A stretch of 64,000 bases of DNA from Monocercomonoides exilis (lineage: Eukaryota; Preaxostyla; Oxymonadida; Polymastigidae): NCBI GenBank assembly GCA_001643675.2, contig LSRY02000010.1, positions 377,001 to 441,000 on the forward strand, in the 5' to 3' direction. Below the pieces are notes generated by a model that saw only the letters and a list, made by a program, of their open reading frames with translations, was not told the origin of the DNA and did not search any database. Positions 11,069-23,600 of this stretch are shown here, piece after piece. The translations under genes were made by a program, and so were the position numbers. How positions within the stretch are numbered: position 1 is the first letter of the stretch; each line of letters opens with the position of its first letter.

Positions 11069-12495
11069 TTAAACAGTTACAAAATAATCTGCAAAGTTTA
11101 CAGATAAACGAGCAAACGCATATTTAACGCTCATAAAATATAATATTTCATGAAAGCCAATGACGATATCCTCATATCCTTCTTCTTCCATCTTTTCATG
11201 CACTTTTCTTTTCATCTCTTTTCGTTTCCCCTCGTCGCATCCATTTTCTGTCTCGTTCATCAGTTTTGCACAAATATCTTTGAAAAATGATAAGCATTGT
11301 GTTATTTTTAGGTAATAAATATCCAACTGGACTGTCTCTTCTAAAACGATGTCAACCAATCCGCTTTTCTGCAAGTCATCTATTTTTGTTGAATTGTTGT
11401 CAGCTGCAAATAAAAACAACTTCATGCGCATGCTGCTGATTTCTCCATCATTCTCCTTTACTGATCGAAATGTTTCCCCAATGCTGTTCAAAAGCTCAAA
11501 AAAGTCTTCATTCCCAAATTTGCATGAGAAAAAACAAAAGTCCAATATTTTCAACCATCTCAACAAAACAAGCTCTTCTTTCGCTTCTTTTCCTCTTCTT
11601 TTCTCTTTTCTCTCTCTCTTCCAATCAATGCAGCCTATCAGCTCTTCCAATTCTCTTCTTGCCTCTCTGACAAAATGAAGCTCATTCATTACTATTTGTT
11701 CCAAACTTATATCTCTGTAAAGTCTGCCTGTTAAAAATTGAAAAGCAGATTGATACGCAAGTCGTGTCAGGTTGTGATGCTCCTGATGATATTGAATAAT
11801 TATTTTGATTTCATTCAAATACAATCCTTGTTCTGTTTCCTTTTTTAAAACGAGAGAAAAATTCAAAACCATCAGCAAATATATAAAATGAACGAATAAA
11901 TCACATATTCCAATATTCAATACTGCTCAATGCAAGCAAAGCTATCTCCACTTCTTTTTGAACTTCTTCGTTTTCTTCTTTCTTCAATGCAGCTTTCAAA
12001 AGGCAAGGAATGCAAATTGAAAGTAATTTCCCTGAAGTAAATATGTAGCCCATCTAAAGATAGCACTCGCAAAGGTCAATAAAAAGCCTCTCATTCTTTT
12101 CTTCTTTTTTCTTTTCTTCTTTGATGATCATCTTCACTAATTTTGTTTGCAAGATAGAATTATCAAAAGAAGCGATTGTTATTCTTTTTAACACTTTGCA
12201 GAATCCCAAATGCTTCAGCAACAAAATTGTATTTTCCATCGAAAGTTTCTTTTCTTCGATCATTTTACTTATTGAATCGAACGTTTTTGCAACGAAAACA
12301 AAATCTATCTCTTCATCACTCGTTCCATCAATTATTTCATTCAATTCAATGATTTTCTGTTTCTGCTCAATTTCAGTGCAATTCTCCAACTCAGAAGACA
12401 ATCCTATTTTAAAACAAATATATCAAATAATGTGTTTCTCTCTTTTTAGCAACAAAATACAAGAACAAACGGCAAAAACTTTCAGTCAACGACAT
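11069..12495 (-). pseudogene. Family A copy A2, one nonsense codon
   Basis: The three-exon structure is fully resolved. Exon 1 is a 25-nt microexon (12471-12495, MSLTESFC plus one base). Intron 1 is 12404-12470 (67 nt, donor GTTTGT, acceptor TAG). Exon 2 is 11907-12403, intron 2 is 11840-11906, and exon 3 is 11069-11839. Exon 3 is completely open and ends in the family signature (MEEEGYEDIVIGFHE, then NFADYFVTV). Exon 2 carries an in-frame TAG at 12054-12056 inside the conserved LCECYL segment, after which homology continues in the same frame (CIPCLLKAALKKEENEE). The intron-2 donor reads ATGTGA where paralogs read GTTTGA or GTGTGC, so splicing may also be lost. The product's function is unknown; the conserved segments look like an all-helical scaffold. 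Confidence 0.82.
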
Positions 12496-13940
12496 CTTTC
12501 GAATAAGAAATATCATGAACATCAAGTGTTAATTTCATTTGAAAAATTGTTTGATGTATTTATTAATTGAGTAACATAAGAAATATATTTTGGCAAGCGG
12601 TAAATATGGAAAACCTGTGGAGATGTGTTCAGCATTTTCTCCAAATGTTTGAACATGCTTTCGTTATGGGATGATTATTGTTGAAAAAACAATTTCACAA
12701 TTCCGAAATGGATATTGAACACTTGACGATTTTAGTCATGAACTCAAACTTCTTTGAAATGATTTGCATATTTAATGAAAAGAATTGGATAAGAAAAAAT
12801 TTATATTCAAAGTTATATTATTAATTTCGAAGAGAAAAAGGAAACATATGAAACAAAATGCAAATATTTGCAAATAACATCCAATAATATATATAATTAT
12901 TTTGGATGATAAAAAAAACGAAATGTTTTCAAAAGAGGAAACTGAAAGAAGAAAGCGATTTGGAACAAAATTTTTTGCTTTATAAATTTCGTTCCACGCA
13001 AAATTTTCTTTTATTTTTCTTATTTTTTTTTATTTTTTTCTTTGTGTCTATTTTTCTTGCATGAGAATGTTAGATTAACAATGATAAGATGACAGAAAAA
13101 GTTTGGAACAAATCTTTATTTTTTTCATAAACGCAAAAATAATGCCCCATTTGATTTGAAGAATTTTGTGAATCAAAAGGGAAATATTGGGTGAAAATTT
13201 TTGAAAAATCACTTTTTTTTAGTCTGATCTGTCCCACAATAAATCATGTTTTTGATTTAAATCACCATAATCATTATTCAAAAATTTTGTTATTCCTTTT
13301 GTGTGTTATTCTACATTATTTTCATGAATATCTACAGACAGTGACTTCCTTGATTTCATTTATCATACAATGAACAACGAAAAATTTGTCAAAAAAAGCT
13401 AAATCATTCGAACAAATTAACCTTGGTTTTTCTTCTTTCACATCTCTATCAAAAGAATTGCTGTTTTGATTTCACTGCACAATGTGAAAACCAACAAAAT
13501 TCCTTTTTATTTTAAACAAAATTGATTTCAATATGCTTTATCGAAACAATAAGCTTCACATTTTTTATTTCCAATAATTTTTCTTATCTTCATTCAGAAG
13601 AGTGCAATATTATCTGCAATAGAACTTTATTGCAAATGACTAGAAAATATTGGATGTATTTCTGATAACAAAAGAAATTTCTTTTTAAAAGAATGAAACT
13701 TGGATTAAAAAAGGTGTTGGAAAAATACAGTTATTTAAAGTTAACAATAATAAGTTAATAAGAAAGAAAATCTTGAAATTATCTTTGTAATGATATTATT
13801 TCGGATAATGTTGTTGCTTCCACACAAGATCCGACTTTTTTATAAAAACAATCAGCTTTTTATCATCATTATGAAACACATGTGCTTTACATAAAATGCA
13901 CCTCGTCGAATTTTTCTCCTTCATCTACTTCTTCTCAACT
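12496..13940. other. AT-rich intergenic, no gene seen
   Basis: Very AT-rich. ORFs are short and low-complexity. No repeat pair or structured element found by eye. Confidence 0.5.
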
Positions 13941-14640
13941 TTAATCATCTCCAACAACACGTCGTTCCACTTGCGTTGAACATACACGTCTGTAAGAGGA
14001 GCAAATGATGAGCTGCCTTATGAGCATCTGCGTAGAGACGGTGCGAATGATACAGTCTGACCAGCACTCCAAACAAGATAAAAAAGAAGATAGTGAAGAG
14101 TCAGATATTTTATCAATGGTGAGGATGTGACTCATAGGGTTCCAATGTCTATGAGAATTACCGAAAAAAAGATCGAAAATATTTCGGGGAAAGCAATAAA
14201 TTCTTTAGAGATTGTATAAGCCGCTAGCAGAGCAAGAGGAGAAGTGTTTGGAAGTGGAGCAAAAACTTCATTTGATTGGACATTATCAAACAAAGTCAAT
14301 GATTTCGCATTCTTCTTCCAGCACTCGGATGCGGTGATAAGAATCGGATGATTAATAGGTACGCAAAATTCTGTGGATCTTTGACTTGCAGAGAACATTG
14401 ATATTTCACCTGTGCTTCATTCTCAATCGAAAGACTCACAGAATTTTATAACAGATCCATCATATCCCTTTATATCATTCTTTACCTTCTTCTCTTCTTC
14501 TTCTTCTTTCATTTTGACCTCCTTCATACACACTGTTAGAACGCATTCAGAACTCAGCTCTCCAGCTCAATGTCTTCTCTCTCAGCAGAAGAAGCAGTTG
14601 TTGTCGAAGAAGAATGAGATGTTGAAGCCATAAGCGTAAT
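13941..14640 (-). other. GC-elevated segment, possible unresolved intron-containing gene
   Basis: Base composition here is richer in G and C than the flanks. On the minus strand several short open stretches follow each other: a Ser/Thr-rich start near 14632 (MASTSHSSSTTTASS), then 14132-14398 (about 88 aa), then 13941-14135 (64 aa). A GTGAGT donor-like site and a CCACAG acceptor-like site lie near 14350-14445. I could not join the pieces in a consistent frame, so I do not call a CDS. It may be a decayed gene. Confidence 0.25.
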
Positions 14641-15002
14641 GTGCTCATTGAATGATCTACGGTGGCGGTGGTAAAGATCTCAAGAGAATGAAAGGAGGAG
14701 AAGCAGATGATGAATAGTAATTTGCAGTGAGAAAGAGGATGCAGATCAATATTTGTATTTTCAGTTAAAAAAAATCAGCAGATGAATCAAAAGGCGCAAC
14801 AAAATTGAGGGCAGGGTGTTTCTGCATCAGATCCATCACCATTGAATTCTGAGATGTGAAGTCAGACGCCAACTTTGAGAAAGACAGCTCATCTCTTCTC
14901 CCATGCATGCAGCTCTGACAAAAGGTTCTTATCCATTTCTCCTTCTGAAACAACAGAGGTGATCCTTTCCCTGCTTCTTTCCTTCTCTTTCTGTGTGTTT
15001 CT

Positions 15003-16120
15003 TCAGCTTCCTCTTCGATGTTCCGCCTGGCTAAGCTTTAGCCCGCTCTTCAGTGCACTCATCAGATCCAACCGAGCCGTCGATCTCCTCGCTTCGACTG
15101 CTGCATACACAGGCACTTTTCGCATCTTCCACACAAATTGCCCGTTTTCCTCGCTTTTGATACGCTCATAACGGCAAGGCACATCCAGTTCATCGCTCAA
15201 ATATTCTATGTGGGAATTTGCTAAATCATTCAGCTCGCTGTCCGATTTCAGCTCTCTTGTCAAAATTGGCGTTTGGCTTTCTTTCGCCTCTTGTGGCACA
15301 TCGCTTGCCATTTTGTTCTCTTTCTGGTTGATCTGTGTGCCTGTCCCAAGGTGTGATTGTAATATTTCCTGGATGCTGCTAAACAGATTCTTGTCTTTTT
15401 CCTCTATCTTCTTCGCCATTTTCTCCATTTTCCTGCGCTCTCGCTCTTCTTTCTTCTTCCGCCTCCTCTCTTTCTCTTCTTTCTCATCCCTCTTTTTCTG
15501 TATTTCCTGCAGTTTCATCAGCCGAAGCAGTTTTTATCTCTGTTTGTGTCTCATCTTTCTTCTCCTGTCTTCATAACTGAAGATGGAGCTATATGAAAAA
15601 CTTCATTTTCTTCATTTTTCTTCGTTTCCTTCAAAGAATTTCTTCTCATCAATGATAAACTCTCGTTTTCTTCTGTTTTTAATTTATTTTCATTTTGATC
15701 ATCATTATTCTTTACATCATTTTCAGGCTTCAACTCCTTCCTCATCTTAATCATTTCTCTTGTCCTTTTTCCCTCTCTTCTCTTATTCCTTGCTTCTTTC
15801 TTTCTTTCTCCTTTCCTCTTCTCCAGATTCTCCGAATACCGCTCCACCATCCGAAACTCTGCATACAGCTGCAGCGCCTCAAACACATCTGGTGGGAGAA
15901 CAAAATATTGTCTTTTCCTTCTTCTTCCGAACTGCTGCCTCATCCTCCTCATCTGCTGCTCTTCCCCTGTCAGGAATTTGTTGTGAAACAATCCACGTAA
16001 CGAGATGGAGGAAAAAGAAGAAGAAGGACGTGAAGCACCAGAAGCAGCAGCCATTTGTGCACAGCGGTTGAGATAGCTCCGGTGGAGTAGACAGTGCGTT
16101 GTTCTTATGCGGCTCATCAT
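15003..16120 (-). CDS. Lys/Glu-rich coiled-coil protein, two exons
   Basis: I do not recognise the family. Exon 1 (15578-16120) starts with ATGATG and encodes a basic N-terminus, a conserved-looking block (LTGEEQQMRRMRQQFGRRRKR, then VLPPDVFEALQLYAEFRMVE) and a charged helix. Exon 2 (15003-15506) continues with a long Lys/Glu/Arg coiled coil and a globular-looking tail (ELDVPCRYERIKSEENGQF). I infer a 71-nt intron, 15507-15577 (GTTATG...CTGCAG, phase 0). Without it the frame stops at 15551; with it, size and donor type match the proven introns nearby. The C-terminus is uncertain: an open segment at 14765-14953 in another frame might be a further exon. An ORF at 16117-16407 (MLQSLQTHLKALFAKPS) may contain an upstream exon. 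Confidence 0.6.
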
Positions 16121-16407
16121 GGCAATCTCAGAACGATGGGGTGGGGTGGAAAGAGAGATTGGTCACTACAAGAGAAAAGTAGGAAAAAGATGAGGAATAG
16201 GATGAAGATGATGAAGTCATGAATGATTGAAATGAATGTGTTGAAGGAGAAGAAAGGTAGAAGGTTCGATGTGCTTTTGGAGAGATGGAGAAAAGAAGAG
16301 AAGAGAAAGGGATGAGAACGGACATTTGCCTTCAGTTGAAGCATAACTGCATTTATACTCGGTTTGGCAAACAGAGCCTTAAGATGAGTTTGTAGCGATT
16401 GGAGCAT

Positions 16408-18977
16408 TTTTACCGAGAAAGATGTTTTGTCTGTTGATCAGTGAGATGCAAAATGCATAACTGCTTTTCTTCAACCACTGGGAAAAAATGATTGGGATAT
16501 TATTTGCTTTGCATATAGCGTTTCAAGGCTATCTGGATTCGCAGTGGACGAATGCATAAGATCTTTATGTGGCTCTGCTTGAAGAAAATTTGGATTTTCA
16601 ATAAATTCCGTGTCTTTTGTAGGGGAAGAGACCTCTTAATTGTCTTCCGAAAATTCTTCCTTTCACGACAACTTATCTCTTTCGCTTCGAACGCAAGCCC
16701 ATTTCACATGTTCTTTCATTGCGACTGCAGTTCATCATATTTTCGATAGTTTGTTCCAATGAATAAAATGACTCTTCGTTCATTGTCCACTTTTCCAGGC
16801 TCCTGTGTATGTGTATGTTCTTCTTTCTCTTCCTTGGAGCAGAATTCTGGAGATTCTTCTGACAATCTCAATAAATGCAACTTAAAAATAAATAAGAGAA
16901 AGAAAATAAAAAAAAAACCTTTGTGATGAATTGCTTTTTGAATATAATAAAAACATCAAAACTGCTGAAAAAGCTATTATCTGATTTTCGTGTGTTATCT
17001 GCAACGTTCCATTATTACTATTTTTTGTGCTAACGCAAACTCTGATTTTGAAGAGCGTCTATTTCCATGAGTAACATTCAACAATCGCATGTCTATTTTT
17101 TCCTGTTCCAGTGACCTTAAATTATCATGAGAGACGGTTGTTCAAATGCATCCATTGATGATTAGATGAAGGAGTTCCATTTTTTGACTTCGAATGACTG
17201 AATGCCTTTGACAAGAAAAAAGAATTTTTTGTAGTTTTGCGGAAAATGAAATTCAAGGCATAGTAATTAATTGGTTAGCTTTTGCTCTTTTCTGATTATT
17301 AAAAATTGTCTGATGAGAAAACTGTAAGATTCATAAAGTGTGATCTCTCAGCACTGCATTGGCCAGACCATATGAAGAAAAAACAAGACAGGAACGACGA
17401 CTGTTCTTTATGAGAAATATACTCAAGATTTCATGGCATGCTGTTCCGTTTTGAAAATAAAAAAGGAAAATCGAATCTTGACAAGAAACGCAAAGATCTG
17501 TTGCGACATTTAAGTTTCCAGCTGTCCGCATTAATGACAGAGAACAGCAGATAATTACCATTCGATTAAATTCCACTTCAGAATTGTGCAACACGGAAAA
17601 AATGCAAAAATCTCTGAAAATATTCTTGGATTCCATAATTTAACTCCTGATAAAATGATTTGATTGGATATGTTATAATTAAAGCGATTTGTTTGATATT
17701 GCTCAAATTCAAGACATCAAAAGCTTGGAGATATAAAGACATTGTGTTGATACGAATTCAAGCACTTTCATCCTTCTTATCCAAAGGAAATTTTCAGTAA
17801 CGTATTTCGCTTCAATTATCTTATTTTGTTGAGCGTTCTTTTAGTGAAGAAAACGTATTCAAGTGGTTAAAACAAATTCATTTTGATCCAAATATGTTTT
17901 TAAATCAAAAAATTTTTTAAAGACATATTCTGATAAAAAAGTCAATTTGTGATTAATTATAAAGAGTTTGAATAAATTTTCATTTAAAATATAGAATTTC
18001 TTTAACTGTAATGGGTGATGTTTTTTGATCTGTGGTGATTTTTCAAAAATTTTCTCCCATATGATCGAAACTTTTTCAGAGAAAGCTTGTGTGACAAATG
18101 GTATTGAAAATGATGAAGACAAGAAAAGAAAAGAACAAAAAGAAAATGGAGATTTTATGTGATATTGATGGAAACTGGAATTTTGAAGGAAAGTCTGTTT
18201 GAATTAACAAAAACAATTACAGGAGTGAAAAAAAAGGAAAACAAAAACATGGAACTTTCATCACAAGAAAAACAAGAGAATACATAGGATTCTTTTTCTC
18301 TGTTTTTATTCGTCCATGAATTTTACTCACTAATAATTTGAATGCATCATTTCATAATGTTTATATTTGTGAAATCATTTTCAAATTGATTAATCTTGCG
18401 ACTCTTTTCAAAAGTGTTCAAAAGATTAACGGCTTATTCACAGACAACGGTGCGGATTTGATGTGACCCAGTTAATTTTTATTTAAGGGGTTAAATTCAA
18501 AAACAATCTCTGCTTTAACTGATTGGTTTATGTTTTCGTGTTTTCGTGATCGATTTTGGGTTTAGAGTTATGTTCCCGCTCTTCTTTGAAGAGTTTGCAT
18601 TCAAAAAATGATCTTTTCTAAATTCAAAATGTTAGAGTGTGGTTTGGTTTTTTGAGAAAAATAAAACAGGAAGGCTGGCTTTTATCTCGAGCGGTGCAAG
18701 CGGTCGCTCCTTCGACCATTGACATTCCGTTGGATAAAGGTCAAGGGTTTGGCAATTTCCGAAGGTCTATTTTTCTGTGTTTTTCATATTTGTTTTCATT
18801 GCATTTTTTCCCCCATAATTTGTGAATAAACCAGATAACAACTGATATTTTATCCATTGTTTTTCTCCTGAAAACATTTGAATAAAATCAATTTAATTGC
18901 ATGAATTCTGTTTCCTGAAAAACGGTTTTTTCTTCTGTTTGTAGTTGTTCTATAATTATTGCTCATGCACAGAATGT
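16408..18977. other. Long AT-rich intergenic region
   Basis: No supported gene. A 101-codon minus-strand ORF at 17331-17636 has mixed amino-acid use but no recognisable domain, no paralog and no clear splice context, so it is left uncalled. A slightly GC-richer patch lies at 18650-18760. Confidence 0.45.
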
Positions 18978-19245
18978 GCACAAAATACCGGACAAGATCG
19001 ATTTCTCAACAACTGCAAGAGGAATAATTCTGACAATTTTCCTCAAAAAATATCTTTGCAATGCTAACTTATTTGCCATATCAAACTCTCATTTTCATAT
19101 TGACAGAATACTAAAAAAAATAAATTTTAGAAATGAAGGAGAAATTGGACTTTGAATTTCTCCGAGATTTCATTTTTGGAGAAAAATTGTCAAAATAATT
19201 CCTCTTGCAGTTGTTGAGAAATCGATCTTGTACAATATTTTGTGC
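18978..19245. mobile_element. MITE-like element with about 75-bp terminal inverted repeats
   Basis: The left arm (18978-19054) starts gcacaaaata. The right arm (19169-19245) is its reverse complement with about seven mismatches, including an unbroken 34-nt match that begins acaagatcgatttctcaaca. The inner sequence has no ORF and holds a small perfect hairpin (ggagaaatt/aatttctcc near 19138-19163). Arm length, total size of 268 bp and lack of coding capacity fit a non-autonomous DNA transposon. I could not define a target-site duplication. Confidence 0.75.
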
Positions 19246-20696
19246 TATGCCTGTAATATTGTGTTCATTCTATCCCATCAATCTTCAACGGCTATGGCAA
19301 TGATTCTGACATGTTCTTTTTATTTCATTTATCAATTTTCATCCTTTTTGCATTTTGCTGTTTAACATTTCATCAATTAATGTTCTTTTTCCTTCAACAA
19401 TATTCTCACCTTTCAGTTGTCTTTGTTTTCAAGCTTATCATGCATCATCTAATTTCTGAAACAATATGCTTCAACATTTTATTCATTAATTGATAAAAAG
19501 GAGAAATGAAAGATAATGCTCAAAAATGTGCGATACAAAATGGCAACTTGCATTTTGATGAAATTGTTGAGATTAAAACATTTCTGATGACAAAAGACTC
19601 TCTCAAAAGAAAGAACAATGAGATGGAGAGAAAAATGAAATATTGAAAAATCAAATATTCTGCTTCTATCTTCTGGATGAAATTCCTTTTTTTAGCTTTT
19701 GCAGTGTCACCAAAAAGCTGAATATGATATCGATGACGAACAGCTTGAGGTTAAAAAGATGAAATGTTTCTGCATGCTGAGTTTATTTTCCATTAAATCC
19801 ATCTTATCATTCTCCATATTTTGTTAACACTTTATCAAAATCAAGTTCAACAAAATGGCGATTTTTTTGTTGACATCATTCCAATTCTATGTCAAACATT
19901 TAAATTTGATCATGGGAAAGATAAAATTTGTGACAAATACAATGATTTCATTGATGAAATTTGCATTTTGCCATCATTCTTTTATTTCAACCTTTTTCAA
20001 CGAATACAGTCTGAAGAGAATGTGATCACAGATCACATCTGGTTTTGTGCAACTTTTTGTGACTATTTCCAGTTGTGATTACGTGCGATGTTTCTTTGAA
20101 CATAAAAATAATAAAAATAATTGATTGTTAAAAAATTTTGGGTTATACATATTATTTTGTTAATTTTCTTTTCAAAATCACATTTTTGCAACAAAAGCAA
20201 CAATTTTTAATGTTTCATTATGTTATTCAGGCTTTTTAATGCACATTTTTGCAAAATTAAAAAAAGTATCCACATTTTCCAATGTTGTTCATCTCAACAG
20301 TCATGTGACAATGCACGTAATGTGGAAGAACATAATCAAAATGGTTGAAAAATCTCTGAATGCGAAACTATTGAAAAGAAGTATTAATATCACTAATCGG
20401 CTTTGATGCAGAATAAAAAAGAATATTCGACATTCATTTTTGTTTTATCTGGAAAAATATTTAAAAAAATATCAACAAACAGAAATGTGAATAATGGAAA
20501 TATATTTTTTTATTTGAATTTTTAAATGGTGCTAATTTATCACAAAAACTTAAACGTTTCTAAAATTAACATTTTGACTTCCATACATATCTTTTCAATG
20601 CACCTATATGTCACAAAGTGTTTGATTTTTCAAGTCAAATAATTTTTCTTTCTTTCTTTCTTTTTCGCAATCAAACATCATGCTTCAACAGAGTCA
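19246..20696. other. AT-rich intergenic downstream of PI4K
   Basis: No supported gene. ORFs at 19311-19493 and 19821-20078 are AT-driven (Phe/Ile/Asn-rich) and lack domains. A (TTTC) run lies at 20645-20665, just past the PI4K stop. Confidence 0.5.
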
Positions 20697-23600
20697 TTAA
20701 TACGTGATGCGGTTTTGCATGAACTGGAACCAGTCATATAGCCCTGTCGAAACAGCTCCTTTGGCTTCTCCAACTTTCCTTCTCTGCACATTTCCAAGAT
20801 CAAGCACATCAGAAACAAAATAACAAAATAAAATAAAATCACATTTAAAATACAATAAGAATGAAATTCATTATTAAATGCACAAACCATGAAAGCAACT
20901 GCCCCACACTCAGACAGCAGAGGAGCCAATCTGTTTGCCACGTCTGTCACCGAATGGGGCTTGAAACACTCCAGCTTCGATGGCATCATCAGCTCAATCG
21001 GAATCAGCAGCGAATCCATCCAGTCGCGAATCGCAAGGAAGCACTGGCAGCACAAGCACACAAACCACGAAAACCCTCCCGATCCCTCTCCTCCCATCGC
21101 AGACACCATCTCCGGTCTCAGCGGAAACGGTGCACGCTCAAACTCAATCCCGCCTGGTGCAATGTTGAAGATGTGCCCAAAGTCGATGTGCACAACATGC
21201 CCTCCCCCATCCACCAGCACATTCCCGTTGTGTCTGTCCTTCATGTTCAGCAGATACACAAGCACGCTGTATGCTGCTCCGCTCCGGATCAGATTTCGCT
21301 GGGCTCTGCGGAACGTCACGTCCACAAACCCACTCCCCTTCCCGTCTCCCCGCGACCCTTCCACACCCCCATTGCTCCCTTCTCCTGATGCGCTTCCTCC
21401 TTTTCCTCTCTCCTGCTCCTTTCCTTTGCCCCTTTCCATCTCCACCCCAAATCCCATTCCATACTTCAGCCCAAAATAGTCTTTCAGGTTTCCTTCCACC
21501 AGCTTCCCAATCATGTCCCGCGATGGTGCGTTCGGCACCACTTCCAGAATTCCCTTCCCGCCCTGCGTCGAGATCACCTGGTATGGCCCCACAAACACAT
21601 CCACTCCCTCCCCATACAACATCTCCCCCATCAGCCCAATCAGCTGCACTGCCAGCGAGTCTTGCCGGCAATCATCCCCCGACTTGAAGATGCACGTTGC
21701 AGTCGACAGCGAGCGCAGCGACGACACATCCACCACAAACTGCTCCTCATCTCTTTCCGCTCCCTCGCTGCTCGACTGAGGAGACGATGAAAAATATGGT
21801 GATTGCCCTGAACTCTCCACTGGTGATGGGGACTGAATCTGCATCTGTAACTGCTGCTGCTGTTCTCTTGCGCTCTCTTTCTTCCTCTGCTCCCTCCACA
21901 CACGTCGCTGCTGCTCCACCTCCTCTCCTCGTGCTGTGAAGAACCCGATCTTCACAGGACACTTCGCATGCGACTTCATCACTGCAATCGACTTCATATC
22001 CACCCCAACCACAACAAGCTCCGGAGCTGTCGGAATATACACTTCCCCGCTGCTGATCAGCCCCGCTGCCAGGACTGCCACTTTCTCTTTGATAAACGGC
22101 ACCCGCGCCCCAATTGCCATCGCCTTCAGCACCCCGCTGATCGCAGTCAGCGCCCCATAAAATCCAAACAGCAGCCGCAGATTCGCCCACTCTGCTTCCG
22201 AAAGAGATGACTGCACCAGCCCCATCATCAGCGACACACACTGCAAAAACACAATATCCTCCACCCCCAGCACCTCTTCCTTGCCCTTCTTCTTCTTCTT
22301 CTGTTGGCTTTGTTGTTGTTGTTGCTGCTGTTGCAGTTGCTGTTGCATCTGCGGAGCTGTGGACGAGCCTTCCAGCCGAGCAGGCACTTGCTCTCGTGCT
22401 TCGCTCTCGCTCTTCTCGTTTGCTTCTGCTTCATCTGAATTTGTGTCCTCGTTCGCCCTGCTGTCCCCTTCTTCATCTTCTCCATTGTCTGCCTCTGTGT
22501 TGTCCAGCCTGTCCAGAGCCAGAATAGTTGCTGCGCTGTCTCTCCCCATCCCCATCTTTTCAGCTCCTCCTCTTCCATATCGGTGCGCAATCCGTCTTTC
22601 TGCCTCTTCCTCTGCTGCTCGTATCATCTGCTCGTTCTCCCCCTCAACTGCCGGCAGCTGGCAGTTCAGCTCCCACAACAGCCTGTGCCCGAGCACCCGC
22701 GACGACCAGGCTGCCCCAATCAGCACTCGGCAGATCGACCCGCATCGCACCACAAACTGCATCACACCCAGCGGGGAAAGTGGTGCCAGCACCAGCTCTG
22801 AAGCCACACATGGAATCGGAGTTGAAGTCGAGGATGGGTGAGAGGCAGCAAATGCCGAAAGTGCTGAAGATGATGACAAGTCCACAACTGTCGAGAGCAG
22901 CTTCCGAAGTGGGCTTATCCGGAACATGGGCTGCTCGAACGGGATGATCGCAAATGAGGTCGGCCCTTGCACTTCCGAAGGTGAAGACGGTGTTGGTGAG
23001 AGTGCTGAGTATCGGGTGGTGTGCCGAACAAAGAACAACTGATCGCATGCATCCATTCTCTGCTCCATATCCTGATCGCTCGAAAGAGTAAATATCTGTT
23101 TTCCATTTGCATTTGAAGATGAAGTCGAAGAAGCAGAAGAAGCAGAAGATGGCAATGTTGATACTGATGTTGATGCTGATGGAGATAAAAGATGAGACAT
23201 TTGCTGAGATGAATCTGCGCCTTTCTCGATGCTTCTCCCTTTTTCATCTTCAATAAGCTTCTTTTTGAAGCTCTTCATCTCCCTCTTGGTTGCTTGCCCA
23301 AAGCATTTCGAAGGAAACTCAAACAATCCCAGCTCAAAATGCTCCTTTCCATTTGGTGTGAATGGCGCCATCCGGAACGATTGCACAAACTGTGGCAGAT
23401 AGAACGTGATGCGCAGAGGAGGTGCGACTGCAATCGACCACGACACAAATGCTCGCACACACGAATGAATTCGCAGTGCCGTTGGCACATTCGGCGACAA
23501 ATAGGACATTGCTGAGTCGATCGGAGCTGCTCCACACAGCGACAGCACTTGCAGCGCACCACACGAACCGAACATCCTCGGAGTTCCAATCACTCCAATG

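Noticed and set aside
17331-17636. 101-codon minus-strand ORF
   Set aside because: No domain, no paralog and no splice or start context; isolated in AT-rich DNA.
19821-20078. 85-codon plus-strand ORF
   Set aside because: AT-driven composition (Phe, Ile, Asp, Asn) and no recognisable motif.
20678-20887. Unspliced C-terminus of PI4K ending at 20678
   Set aside because: Removing the 104-nt intron gives a tail that matches the PI4KA family, while the unspliced tail does not.
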